From Sandaracinaceae bacterium (lineage in GTDB: Bacteria; Myxococcota_A; Polyangia; Polyangiales; Sandaracinaceae): a stretch of DNA of 64,000 bases. Shown in pieces: positions 28,425 through 37,295 of this stretch (its first letter is position 1; each line of letters begins with the position of its first letter). The notes beneath the pieces are model-generated. The model was not told the DNA's origin and did no database searches. It was given only the letters and a program-made list of their open reading frames with translations. The stretch lies in NCBI GenBank assembly GCA_019637095.1, contig JAHBWG010000025.1:34921-98920 (forward strand), in the 5' to 3' direction. A program made the translations under genes and the position numbers.

Positions 28425-30818
28425 TCAGCCGCGCCCGCCGAGGCGCGCGGCGTAGAGGAACTCGGCGAGCTTCTCCGCGATGTACTGAAGGATGTTCGCG
28501 TCGGTGCGGCTGAACTGCATCTGCTCGAGGCGGTTGATGAGCTGGACCGCGCCGAGCAAGCGCCCCTGGTGGCTGAGCGCCACGACCGCGAGCGTCTCGA
28601 CCTCGAGGCCGATTCGTCCGTCCACGCCGGGATCGAAGCGATCATCGTTCGCTGCGTCCTCGACCAAGAACGGGTGGTTGGGCGACAGCGCCGCGACGCC
28701 GAGCAGGCCCGAAAGGCGCGGTACGCCCTCGCCCTGCCGCTCGTCGGCGCCCGGTCCGGCCAGGGCGACGAAGCGCAGCTCGTCGGTGTTGATGTCGTAC
28801 AGACACACGCCCCGCGCCTCACTCGGGATGAGGTCGTCGAGCAGCTGCATGACGAAGTCCACGCCCTCCATCGGGGTGGTGAGGAAGAAGAGGTCCTGGA
28901 GCGCCTCGAAGGCGATCGCGAGCCGGTCGTCACGCGGGGGAGGCTGCGAGACCCGCGGCGGAGGTGCCGAGGCCCGGGGGGGCGGCGGGACCGAGGGCGC
29001 GGGCCCGCGCGGCTGAGCCGCGTCCATCGGTGGCGTGGAGGGCGCCACCGCGGGCGGAGGCGCGGAGGTGGTCGCGGGCGGCGGTGTGGAGGGCGCGGCC
29101 GCGGGCGGCGGTGTGGAGGCGCGACCGCGGGCGAAGCGTGGCCGCAGGCGCGGTGTGGAGGGCGCGGCCGCAGGCAGTTGACGCGGCGGGCGACTCTGCG
29201 TGGCCGCGGGCGGCGGCGTGGACAGCGCGCGGCCGCCGGGTGGCGCTTTGCAGTGGTCGCGGGCGGCGGCGTGGAGGAGCGCGGCCGCGGGCGGCAGCGC
29301 AGCGGTAGCGGCGGGGGGTGGCGCGAGTGCTCGCGGGCGGCGGCGGCGTGGAGGGGGGCGGCCGCCGCCAGCTGCCGCGGCCGGCGGCGTGGCGGGCGGC
29401 GGGGAGACGTGGCTTGCATCGTGGGTGGAGGGCGGCGGGGTGGAGGGCGCGACCGCGGGCGGCGGCACCGACGCGGCGGCCGGTGGGGTCGCGGCGGCGG
29501 GCGTCGGCGACGGTGGGCTGCTGGGCGCGGGCGCCGACGCAGCCGACTCCGGCGGCGACGAAGCGGCCGGCGTCGTGACGGAGGGAGCGCTCTCGATCGC
29601 TTCCGCGGCGAGGGCCGGGATCTGGATGACGGGCTCGCCGCGCCAGTCCTTCCATTGGAGCGTGACCAGCGGCGGACGCTCGGGGCGGCCCTCCCACGCG
29701 TGGTCGAACACCGCGAGGTTGACGAGCTTCCCCTTCGGACGGCCCTCGAGATCGGCCCGCAGCTCCTCGAACCGCGCCGACAGGAGCGCCTCGAGGACGT
29801 AGGCGGACGGGACGGACGCCGCGAAGTAGACGCGCTCGCGGTAGCAGAGCGGCGAGCTCGCGTCGGGCTCCGCGTCGCGCGCGTGGATGAGCACCAGGGA
29901 CGGCGCGTCGTCGACTCCGTCGGGGAAGGTGACCCGGCCCTCGATCTCGTCCGCTGGCGCGGGCTCGTCCCGCGGCGCGGGCTCAGCCACCCGCGCGGGC
30001 TCCGCGGGAGCGACCGGCTCCACCGCGGGCGCGGCGGGCGGCGCTTCGATCGCCGCGGGCGGCATGAGGCCGAGCTCCCTCGCGTCGTAGGCGATCGTCG
30101 ACTGCGGGATCTTCTTCTTCTTGCTCGACCCAGGGCTGCCGGGCTCGACGGCGGCCGGCGCCGTCGCGACGGCTGGCGACACCGCTGCGTTGGCCTGCGG
30201 GGCGCTCATGAGCCCGAGCTGCCCTGCGTCGTAGGCGACGGTGGCCTTCGGCGAGCGCTTCTTGTCGTTCACCTTCGCCTCGGCCGCCTTCGGCGCGGGT
30301 GACGTCTCCGCCACGGGCGCGAGGCCCAGCTCCCGCGCGTCGTAGGCGATCGTCCGCTGAGGCACGCTCGGGCTCGAAGGCGCCGCTTGCGCGCCCATGG
30401 CGCTCGTCGTGTGCGCGGCGAGGGCTGCGAGCCCGAGCTGTCCCGCGTCGTACGCGACGGTCTGACTCCGCGCTTTGCGGTCCGCCATCACCTGGCTCGG
30501 CGGCGGCACCGAGCTCGGCCGGGGGACGCGATCGGCGGGGACCTGCGGTCCGCTCGGCGCGGTCCGGCCGCCGAGGAAGCTCGTCTGCGTGTCGGGCGCG
30601 AGCGAGTACGTCCTGCGCGCCACCGCGTCGTGGATGGTCACGCGCCCGTCGGGGGAGACGTTGCAGCTCGCGCCGGGCGGGACGCCGCCCGACTCGCCGA
30701 TGGCGGCCCGCGCGAGCTTGAGGGCCGTCATCCAGTTCCCGGCCTCGACGGTCGCCTCGGAGACCACGGCGGATCCGCCGATCTCCGTCACCACGAGTCT
30801 CCAGCTCTTGGAGGCCAA
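28425..30818 (-). CDS. GAF-domain protein with four alternating TVAYDAGQLGL / TIAYDARELGL repeats
   Basis: About 797 aa from a TTG at 30818 (GGATAGGAC before it; an in-frame start at 30908 is also possible). A small N-terminal domain (1-75) is followed by four copies of an 11-residue motif that alternate TVAYDAGQLGL, TIAYDARELGL, TVAYDAGQLGL, TIAYDARELGL (about residues 120-130, 156-166, 193-203, 241-251). Another domain (about 300-430) precedes a Pro-rich repeat stretch. The last 165 residues form a GAF domain (LLDDLIPSEARGVCLYDIN, LEVETLAVVALSHQGRLLGA), probably ligand-binding or regulatory. No output domain is visible. Its stop codon adjoins the convergent TlpA gene stop. Confidence 0.7.
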   Translation of the reverse strand: MASKSWRLVVTEIGGSAVVSEATVEAGNWMTALKLARAAIGESGGVPPGASCNVSPDGRVTIHDAVARRTYSLAPDTQTSFLGGRTAPSGPQVPADRVPRPSSVPPPSQVMADRKARSQTVAYDAGQLGLAALAAHTTSAMGAQAAPSSPSVPQRTIAYDARELGLAPVAETSPAPKAAEAKVNDKKRSPKATVAYDAGQLGLMSAPQANAAVSPAVATAPAAVEPGSPGSSKKKKIPQSTIAYDARELGLMPPAAIEAPPAAPAVEPVAPAEPARVAEPAPRDEPAPADEIEGRVTFPDGVDDAPSLVLIHARDAEPDASSPLCYRERVYFAASVPSAYVLEALLSARFEELRADLEGRPKGKLVNLAVFDHAWEGRPERPPLVTLQWKDWRGEPVIQIPALAAEAIESAPSVTTPAASSPPESAASAPAPSSPPSPTPAAATPPAAASVPPPAVAPSTPPPSTHDASHVSPPPATPPAAAAGGGRPPPRRRRPRALAPPPAATAALPPAAALLHAAARDHCKAPPGGRALSTPPPAATQSRPPRQLPAAAPSTPRLRPRFARGRASTPPPAAAPSTPPPATTSAPPPAVAPSTPPMDAAQPRGPAPSVPPPPRASAPPPRVSQPPPRDDRLAIAFEALQDLFFLTTPMEGVDFVMQLLDDLIPSEARGVCLYDINTDELRFVALAGPGADERQGEGVPRLSGLLGVAALSPNHPFLVEDAANDDRFDPGVDGRIGLEVETLAVVALSHQGRLLGAVQLINRLEQMQFSRTDANILQYIAEKLAEFLYAARLGGRG
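29030..29420. repeat. GC-rich minisatellite with frame drift inside the GAF gene
   Basis: Imperfect units of about 24-27 bp around GTGGAGGGCGCGGCCGCGGG recur. The coding frame of each unit shifts: some give PPPAAAPSTPPP, others RSSTPPP or LLHAAARDH in the same reading frame, which shows indels between units. Confidence 0.6.
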
Positions 30819-30957
30819 CGTCCTATCCGCCAAACGATGCCCGGGGTGGGGGTACAGTGGCGCCCACGCGAGCGATCGGATGAAGCCACGCGGCTCGCCC
30901 CCGGTCAAGCGTCGGCCGGGGGGCGTCCCGCCGGGAGTCTGCTACGGTGCTCGCCCC

Positions 30958-31635
30958 GTGTGGATCTTGGTCGTCTCGCCCCCGCACGTCGCGGACCGAC
31001 CGGACGGCGGCGCGGCGGTGCTCTCGGACCTCGGCTGTCGCGTCGAGAAGCTCGATCTCTGGGATCGGCTCGACGAGGAGCGGCTGCTGCGCGACCCGCC
31101 CAACGCCATCCTCGTCGAGTCCATCGACGAGGTCGACGCGGGCCGGGCGGCGCTCATGCGCGTGCGCGCGGTGGCCGTGCTCGCGGACGTCCCCGTCCTG
31201 CTCGCGGTCACCGTCAACGCGCTCCAGTCCATCCGCCCGTCCGACGCGTTCGACGACGTCGTGCTGGTGCCGTACGTGCCCGTAGAGCTCTACGTGCGCG
31301 TTCGGCGCGCGGAGTGGAGCCGGAGCGAGTTCCACAGCTCCGAGCGGATCAAGGTCGGGCACGTGGTGCTCGACCTCGCCGCGCACGAGGTCAGCGTCGA
31401 CGGCCGCTCGATCACGCTGACCCACCAGGAGTTCGCGCTGCTCCGGTTCCTCGCGACGAACCGCGGGCGCGTGTTCAGCCGGCAGCAGCTCCTCGAGCGC
31501 GTGTGGGGCGTGGACTACTACGGCGGCTCGCGGACGGTCGACATCCACGTGCGCCGCCTGCGGATGAAGCTCGGGGTGGACGCGCTGCCCGTGGAGACGG
31601 TGCGCGGCGTCGGCTACAAGATGAAGTCGCCGTGA
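30958..31635 (+). CDS. OmpR/PhoB-type response regulator with degenerate receiver
   Basis: 225 aa from a GTG at 30958. The C-terminal domain (about 125-225) is a full PhoB-type winged helix: VDGRSITLTHQEFALLRFLA, FSRQQLLERVWGVDYYGGSR and TVDIHVRRLRMKLG. The N-terminal part looks like a receiver, but the phospho-acceptor Asp is replaced by Glu in NAILVESIDEVD and the switch Lys-Pro is replaced (VLVPYVPVELYV), so it should not be phosphorylated normally. GTGA overlap joins it to pdxA. The partner kinase is unknown. Confidence 0.83.
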   Translation: MWILVVSPPHVADRPDGGAAVLSDLGCRVEKLDLWDRLDEERLLRDPPNAILVESIDEVDAGRAALMRVRAVAVLADVPVLLAVTVNALQSIRPSDAFDDVVLVPYVPVELYVRVRRAEWSRSEFHSSERIKVGHVVLDLAAHEVSVDGRSITLTHQEFALLRFLATNRGRVFSRQQLLERVWGVDYYGGSRTVDIHVRRLRMKLGVDALPVETVRGVGYKMKSP

Positions 31636-32537
31636 CCTCGCCGCTGCTCGTGCCGGTGGGGGATCCGGCGGGGGTGGGCCCGCTGGTGTCGGTCCGCGCG
31701 GTGCGGGCGCTCGGCGCGCACGCGCGGCTCTTCGGGGACGCGCAGCGGCTCCTCGCGCTCGACGCCGACCTCGACGTCGTCGACGTCGGGCGCGTCGCCG
31801 ACGCCGTGGTCGGGGCGCGCAGACCGACGCCCGAGGGGGGCGCCGCGCAGCTCGCGGCGCTCGACGCCGCCATCGACCGCGCGCTCGCTCGCGAGGGGCG
31901 CGCGCTCGTCACCGGGCCGGTCGCGAAGGAGGCGGTGGAGCGCGCCGGCGCGCCGTTCACCGGGCAGACCGAGCACCTCGCGCGCCGCGCCGGGCTCGCC
32001 GCGGACGCGGTGACGATGCTCTTCCTCGGCCCGCGCGTGCGCGTCGCGCTCGTGACCACGCACCTCGCGCTGCGTGCGGTGCCCGACGCGATCACGCAGC
32101 CACGCGTCGAGCGCGCGTGCCGCCACCTCGCGGAGGCGCTCCACGCGCTCGGCGTGGCGCGCCCGCGGACCGTCGTCGCCGGGCTCAACCCCCACGCGGG
32201 AGAGAGCGGCTTGTTCGGCGACGAGGAGCGCGTCGTGATCGCGCCGGCCGCGCGCGCCGCCGGCGCCGAGGGCCCAGTCGGGGCCGAGACCGCGTTCCGG
32301 CTCGCGGCGGCCGGCGAGGTCGACGGAGTGGTCGCGATGTACCACGACCAAGCGACCATCGCGTCGAAGCTCGCGGACTGGACCGAGGCCGTGAACGTGA
32401 CCTGGGGGCTGCCGTTCGTGCGCACGAGCGTCGATCACGGCGCGGCGTACGACGCGGCCGCGGCGGGGCGCGCCGACGAGCGTGGGATGATCGCCGCCCT
32501 CTCGATGGCGCTGCGGCTGACCGAGGGGCGCGGGTGA
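31632..32537 (+). CDS. pdxA: 4-hydroxythreonine-4-phosphate dehydrogenase
   Basis: 301 aa from the GTG that overlaps the regulator stop. It oxidises 4-phosphohydroxy-L-threonine in pyridoxal phosphate synthesis. Family signatures: PVGDPAGVGP, TGPVAKEAVERAG, FTGQTEHLA, and the metal-binding His144 (TTHLAL), His188 (NPHAGE) and His238 (YHDQ). It is somewhat shorter than the E. coli enzyme (329 aa) owing to loops. It is followed by uvrA through another GTGA overlap, so the three genes are translationally coupled although the functions differ. Confidence 0.88.
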   Translation: MTSPLLVPVGDPAGVGPLVSVRAVRALGAHARLFGDAQRLLALDADLDVVDVGRVADAVVGARRPTPEGGAAQLAALDAAIDRALAREGRALVTGPVAKEAVERAGAPFTGQTEHLARRAGLAADAVTMLFLGPRVRVALVTTHLALRAVPDAITQPRVERACRHLAEALHALGVARPRTVVAGLNPHAGESGLFGDEERVVIAPAARAAGAEGPVGAETAFRLAAAGEVDGVVAMYHDQATIASKLADWTEAVNVTWGLPFVRTSVDHGAAYDAAAAGRADERGMIAALSMALRLTEGRG

Positions 32538-35305
32538 CGGACCTCGTCGTCTCGGGCGCGCGCCAGCACAACCTCAAGGGCGTCGATGTCCGCATCCCGC
32601 GCGACCGGCTGACGGTCATCACCGGCCCGAGCGGGTCGGGGAAGAGCTCGCTCGCCTTCGACACGATCTACGCGGAGGGGCGGCGCCGCTACGTCGAGTC
32701 GTTGAGCGTCTACGCGCGCCGCTTCCTCGAGCGCCTACCGCGGCCGGACGTCGACTCGGTCGAGGGGCTCTCGCCCGCGATCGCGGTCCGCCAGCGCGGC
32801 GGGAGCCCCGGGCCGCGCTCGACCGTCGGGACGCTCACGGAGATCCACGACCACCTGCGGCTCTTGTTCGCGCGCGCCGGTACCCCGCACTGCCCGACCT
32901 GCGATCGTCCGGTGCGCGCCCACACCATCGCGCAGATGACGGCGCAGGTGCTCGCGCTCCCCGAGGGCGCGCGCGTCGTCGTCGCTGCGCCGATGGTGCG
33001 CGCGCAGGTGGGCGATCACGCCGCGCTGCTCGATCGGCTCCGCCGCGACGGCTACGTGCGCGTGGAGATCGACGGCGCGCTCCTGGAGCTGACCGACGTC
33101 GGGCCGCTCGCGCCCGATCGCCCGCACGACGTCACGGTGCACGTCGACCGGCTCGTCGTGCGCGCCGCGTCGCGTGCGCGCCTCGCCGAGTCGCTCGCGC
33201 TCGCCGCGCGGCTCGCGGCGGGGCGGGTGCGGGTGGTGCTCGCCGAGGGCGCGCCGCTCGAGCTCTCGGAGCGGCTCGAGTGCCCGGAGCACGGCGTCGT
33301 GCTCGACGAGCTGAGCCCGCGCACGTTCTCGTTCGACGGGCCCGAGGGCGCGTGCGCGACGTGCGGCGGGCTCGGCGAGGTCCGCGCCTTCGTCCCGGAG
33401 CGCGTCGTGCCCGACCCCGCGCGCTCGATCGCGGGTGGCGCGATCGCGCCGTGGGGCAAGCCCGGCGCGCCGTTCTTCGAGGCGATGGCGCGGCAGCTGC
33501 GCGAAGCGCTCGAGGTCAAGCTCGAGACGCCGTGGCGCCGGCTCTCGAAGGCCAAGCGCGCGGCGGTGCTCGAGCACGTCGTGGCCTCGCTCGAGCGCCG
33601 CGCGCGCGCGTACGTCGGGCGACGCGCGGACGGTGAGGCGGACGACGCGCTCGCCTACCTCGAGCGCGAGCTCGATCGCTACGCGCACCGCGCACCCTGT
33701 CCGGGCTGCGGCGGCGCGCGGTTGCGGCGCGAGGCGCTCGCCGTGCGCGTCGGCGAGCGGTCCATCCACGCGCTCACGTGCGCGCCGATCGAGGAGCTGC
33801 GGCCGTTCTTCGACGCGCTGCGCCTCGAGGGGGCGGCGCGCGCGATCGCCGAGCGCGTGGTCGCGGAGATCCGCGCGCGCCTGCGCTTCCTCGACGAGGT
33901 CGGGCTGGGCTACCTCGCGCTCGCGCGCGGCGCCTCCACGCTGAGCGGGGGGGAGCTCCAGCGCGTGCAGCTCGCGACGCAGATCGGCGCGGGGCTCGTC
34001 GGCGTCCTCTACGTGCTCGACGAGCCGTCGATCGGGCTGCACCCGCGCGACCACGGCCGGCTCTTGTCGACGCTCCTGCACCTGCGCGACGCGGGCAACA
34101 CGCTGGTCGTCGTCGAGCACGACGCGGCGACGATGTGGGCGGCGGACTACGTCGTGGATCTCGGGCCGGGCGCGGGCCGGCTCGGCGGCGAGCTCGTCGC
34201 CTGCGGGACGCCAGCGCAGATCGCGGCGCATCCGCGCTCGGCCACCGGACGCTATCTGCGCGAGGGCGGGCGCCCGGCGCGCCTCTCGCGCCGGCGCGGT
34301 CGCGGAGCGCTGGTGATCGAGGGCGCGCGCACGCACAACCTCCGTGGCGTCGACGTCGCGATCCCGCTCGGCACGTTGACGTGCGTGACCGGCGTCTCCG
34401 GCAGCGGCAAGTCCTCGCTCGTCGGCGACACGCTCGTGCCGCTCGTGCGCGCGGCCCTGCGCGGCGAGGCGCGCGACGCGGGCGGCGCGCGCCTGTCGGG
34501 GCTCGAGGGGATCGACGCGGTGGTCGAGGTGGATCAGGCGCCGATCGGGCGCACCCCGCGCAGCAACCCCGCGACCTACGCGGGGCTCTTCGCCCTGATC
34601 CGGGAGCTCTTCGCGAGCCTCCCCGAGGCGCGGGCGCGCGGCTGGGACGCGCGACGTTTCAGCTTCAACGTCGAGGGCGGGCGGTGCGCGGCGTGCGCGG
34701 GCGAGGGCGTCGTGCGCGTCTCGATGCAGTTCCTCCCCGACGCCGTCGTGACGTGCGAGGAGTGCGCTGGCCGACGCTACGAGCCCGAGACGCTCGAGGT
34801 GCGCTACCGCGGCCTCTCGATCCACGACGTGCTCTCGCTGACCGTGGACGAGGCGCTCGACTTGCTCGAGGTGATCCCGAAGGCGCGGCGGCGGCTCGAC
34901 GCGCTCCGGCGCGTCGGGCTCGGCTACCTCACGCTCGGCCAGTCGGCGACGACGTTGTCCGGTGGCGAGGCGCAGCGGCTCAAGCTCGCGAAGGAGCTCG
35001 CGCGGCCGGCCGCGGGCAAGACGCTCTACGTGCTCGACGAGCCGACCTGCGGGCTCCACTTCACGGACGTGGAGGTGCTCGTCGCCGCCCTCGACGAGCT
35101 GGTCGAGCAGGGCGACACGGTGCTCGTCGTCGAGCACGACCTCGACGTGATCGGGCGCGCCGATCACGTCGTCGATCTCGGGCCCGAGGGTGGGCCCGAA
35201 GGCGGCCGCGTCGTCGTCGCCGGCGCGCCCGAGGACGTGGCGGCGTGCGCGGCGTCGCACACGGGACGCTCCCTGCGCGCCTGGCTCGAGGGGTCCGCAC
35301 CCTGA
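32534..35305 (+). CDS. uvrA: UvrA excinuclease ABC subunit A
   Basis: 923 aa from a GTG that overlaps the pdxA stop. DNA damage recognition ATPase with two ABC modules. Walker [10 protein letters not shown] at 31-39 and GVSGSGKSS at about 620. ABC signatures LSGGELQR near 470 and LSGGEAQR near 808. UvrB-binding domain about 125-240. Zinc-finger Cys clusters: CPTC near 119, CATC and CPGC in the middle, and CAAC plus CEEC near 720-755. The insertion typical of UvrA is present, so it is a genuine UvrA, but the segment [19 protein letters not shown] differs from the usual IEQK, so a second more typical uvrA elsewhere in the genome is possible. Confidence 0.88.
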   Translation: MTDLVVSGARQHNLKGVDVRIPRDRLTVITGPSGSGKSSLAFDTIYAEGRRRYVESLSVYARRFLERLPRPDVDSVEGLSPAIAVRQRGGSPGPRSTVGTLTEIHDHLRLLFARAGTPHCPTCDRPVRAHTIAQMTAQVLALPEGARVVVAAPMVRAQVGDHAALLDRLRRDGYVRVEIDGALLELTDVGPLAPDRPHDVTVHVDRLVVRAASRARLAESLALAARLAAGRVRVVLAEGAPLELSERLECPEHGVVLDELSPRTFSFDGPEGACATCGGLGEVRAFVPERVVPDPARSIAGGAIAPWGKPGAPFFEAMARQLREALEVKLETPWRRLSKAKRAAVLEHVVASLERRARAYVGRRADGEADDALAYLERELDRYAHRAPCPGCGGARLRREALAVRVGERSIHALTCAPIEELRPFFDALRLEGAARAIAERVVAEIRARLRFLDEVGLGYLALARGASTLSGGELQRVQLATQIGAGLVGVLYVLDEPSIGLHPRDHGRLLSTLLHLRDAGNTLVVVEHDAATMWAADYVVDLGPGAGRLGGELVACGTPAQIAAHPRSATGRYLREGGRPARLSRRRGRGALVIEGARTHNLRGVDVAIPLGTLTCVTGVSGSGKSSLVGDTLVPLVRAALRGEARDAGGARLSGLEGIDAVVEVDQAPIGRTPRSNPATYAGLFALIRELFASLPEARARGWDARRFSFNVEGGRCAACAGEGVVRVSMQFLPDAVVTCEECAGRRYEPETLEVRYRGLSIHDVLSLTVDEALDLLEVIPKARRRLDALRRVGLGYLTLGQSATTLSGGEAQRLKLAKELARPAAGKTLYVLDEPTCGLHFTDVEVLVAALDELVEQGDTVLVVEHDLDVIGRADHVVDLGPEGGPEGGRVVVAGAPEDVAACAASHTGRSLRAWLEGSAP

Positions 35306-35316
35306 GCCGCTCAGGG
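35300..35316. terminator. Hairpin holding the stops of uvrA and the ligase gene
   Basis: CCCTGA and TCAGGG pair around a GCCGC loop; the arms include the TGA of uvrA and the complement of the TGA of the convergent acyl-CoA ligase gene. Confidence 0.4.
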
Positions 35317-36963
35317 GAGCCCGCGGAGCTCGCGCTTGAGCACCTTGCCGGTCGGGTTCTTCGGCAGCGCGTCGAGCAGACGCACCTCGCGCGGCACCTT
35401 CGGCCCGGCGAGCCGCTCTCGCGCCCAACGGATGAGCTCGGCGGGATCGATCGCCGGGTCCCGTGGCACGACGCAGGCGCGGACGCGCTCGCCCCACTCG
35501 GGGTCCTCGACGCCGACGACGGCGACCTCGGCGACCTGCGGGTGCGCGTGCAGCACCTCCTCGACCTCGCGCGGGTACACGTTCACGCCGCCGCTGATGA
35601 TCATGTCGCGCTTGCGTCCGTCGAGGTGGTAGAGCCCGTCGGCGTCGCGGTGCGCGAGGTCGCCGACGCTGAAGAACCCTTCGCGCATCGACGCGCTCGT
35701 CGCGGCCGCGTCGGCGTGATAGCCGGCGACGAGCATCCCGTTCTTCACCCAGAGCTCCCCCGTCTCACCGTCGGGGAGCGCGAGCCCCGCGTCGTCGAGG
35801 ATGCGGATCTCGTTCTCCGCGATCGCGTGCCCGATGGTCCCGGGCGCGCGCAGCAGCTCGTCGGGCGTCGCGAGGGTGTTCAGCCCGGTCTCCGTCGCGC
35901 CGTAGAAGTTGTAGAGGACGTGGCCGAGCTCCTCGATGGTGTGTCGCGCGAGCGTCCCCGAGAGCGGCGCGCCGCCGCTGAACACCGCGTGCAGGCTGCG
36001 CGTGTCGTAGCGCGCGCGCACCTCCGCGGGGAGCTCGAGCACGCGGTGGAGCATCGTGGGAACGACCGCCGTCGTCGTGATGCGGTGGCGCTCGATCGCG
36101 GCGAGGAAGCCCTCGGGATCGAACGGCTCGATCACGACCGTGCCTCCGAGCACGAGCGTGAACGAGATGAAGCCGAACGCGGTCGAGTGGTACATCGGAC
36201 AGACGGCGAGGTGTCGGTCGTCCGCGCGGATCGGGAGCTCGTCGAGCACGTGGAGGATGGCCCACACGACGTCCTCCGGGAACGTGCGCACGGCGCCCTT
36301 GGGCTTGCCCGTCGTCCCGCTCGTGTAGATGACGACGCTGCCCTCGCGACCGTCGCGCCGCTCCGGCGGTGACTGTTCGACGAGCGCGTCGTAGGCGTGC
36401 CCGAACGGCGCCTCGCCCCCGACCACGACGTAGTTGCGCTCGGGTACGCCGGTCAGGCGCGGGCGCGCGTCGGCGACCGCCCCGATCACGCTCGCGCCGA
36501 CGATCACCGCGCGCGCGCCCGAGTGCTCGGCGATGTACTCGAGCTCGGGCGCGGTCGAGCGCCAGCTCACCGCCACGCTCGCGGCGCCGAGCCGCGCGAG
36601 GGCCGCCTGCGCCTCGATCATCTCCCGGCAGTTGGGCAGCACGATCACCGCCGCGTCTCCTGCGCCGAGGCCGAGCCGCGCGCGCAGGCCCGTCGCGAGG
36701 CGGTCGATGCGCTCGTCGATCTCCGCGTAGGTCACCGCGCCGTCGCGATCGATGACGGCGGGGTGATCGCCACGCGCGGCGGCGTGGACGCGGAAGAGGG
36801 CGGGGACTCCGAGCGGGCCTCCCGCCCGCTGCTTCAGGAGGACGGCCACCGCCTTCGCCGAGGGCGCGTCGAGGATCCCGCTGCGCAGCGCCACCCGAGC
36901 CGCGGCGCGCGCCCGCCCCAACCACCGTCGTGCCTCGATCCTCGTCGTCGTCGTCGTCATCAT
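35311..36963 (-). CDS. AMP-dependent acyl-CoA synthetase/ligase
   Basis: 550 aa, ANL superfamily. Motifs: the P-loop YTSGTTGKPKG at about 213-223, NFYGATETGLNT (A5), GELWVKNGMLVAGYH, FFSVGDLAHRD and DGRKRDMIISGGVNVYPREVE (A7-A8 hinge), and catalytic Lys540 in PKNPTGKVLK. It activates a carboxylate via an acyl-adenylate to the CoA thioester; the chain length or aromatic nature cannot be told. The first codons are a run of ACG (Met-Met-Thr-Thr-Thr-Thr-Thr), so an internal start is possible. No neighbouring beta-oxidation genes. Confidence 0.88.
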   Translation of the reverse strand: MMTTTTTRIEARRWLGRARAAARVALRSGILDAPSAKAVAVLLKQRAGGPLGVPALFRVHAAARGDHPAVIDRDGAVTYAEIDERIDRLATGLRARLGLGAGDAAVIVLPNCREMIEAQAALARLGAASVAVSWRSTAPELEYIAEHSGARAVIVGASVIGAVADARPRLTGVPERNYVVVGGEAPFGHAYDALVEQSPPERRDGREGSVVIYTSGTTGKPKGAVRTFPEDVVWAILHVLDELPIRADDRHLAVCPMYHSTAFGFISFTLVLGGTVVIEPFDPEGFLAAIERHRITTTAVVPTMLHRVLELPAEVRARYDTRSLHAVFSGGAPLSGTLARHTIEELGHVLYNFYGATETGLNTLATPDELLRAPGTIGHAIAENEIRILDDAGLALPDGETGELWVKNGMLVAGYHADAAATSASMREGFFSVGDLAHRDADGLYHLDGRKRDMIISGGVNVYPREVEEVLHAHPQVAEVAVVGVEDPEWGERVRACVVPRDPAIDPAELIRWARERLAGPKVPREVRLLDALPKNPTGKVLKRELRGLP

Positions 36964-37013
36964 CGTTCGTACACTATCTATTCAAAGATCCGTCATTCGA
37001 GAAGAGAGTTTTG

Positions 37014-37043
37014 TTGACCTCGCGGCGCGCGTTTTCGTACTCT
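37014..37043 (+). promoter_or_regulatory. Promoter of the small membrane-protein gene
   Basis: TTGACC (37014-37019) and TACTCT (37038-37043) are separated by 18 bp in an AT-richer stretch upstream of the start at 37074; AGGAGG (37061-37066) is the ribosome binding site. Confidence 0.5.
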
Positions 37044-37073
37044 CGACGCAGGTTCAACGAAGGAGGCGACGGA

Positions 37074-37295
37074 ATGTCGTTCTGGGAAGACTCGAGCCCC
37101 ATCGTCAAGGGCGCCATCATCGTCGGGGTCATCGGGTTGATTTACCTCGGGGTCGCGTGGGGGATGGGGCTGTTCCCCTTCCCGGCGAAGTGCTCGCACG
37201 AGGCGAACGGTGCGACGGTCAGCGGCTGTCCCGAGAACTCGACGTGCGTCGACGGCGAGTGCGTGCAGCAGTCGCGCGGCGTCAGCCTCCAGTAG
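37074..37295 (+). CDS. Small membrane protein with Cys-rich tail
   Basis: 73 aa starting MSFWEDSSPIVKG with AGGAGG eight bases upstream. One transmembrane helix (AIIVGVIGLIYLGVAWGMGLF, about 14-34) and a periplasmic tail with four Cys: CSHEANGATVSGCPENSTCV and C in DGECVQQ. Together with an MGMG-rich helix this resembles a secreted-type disulfide module fused to an anchor. No function assigned. It overlaps the 3' end of the convergent ATP-grasp-like gene by 14 bp. Confidence 0.75.
   Translation: MSFWEDSSPIVKGAIIVGVIGLIYLGVAWGMGLFPFPAKCSHEANGATVSGCPENSTCVDGECVQQSRGVSLQ

Noticed and set aside
29030..29420. GC-rich repeat tract looked like a CRISPR array or integration hot spot
   Set aside because: No unique spacers and no cas genes; it is a coding minisatellite.
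32735..35497. 920-aa minus-strand frame opposite uvrA
   Set aside because: Shadow frame; the plus strand carries both Walker motifs and the ABC signatures.
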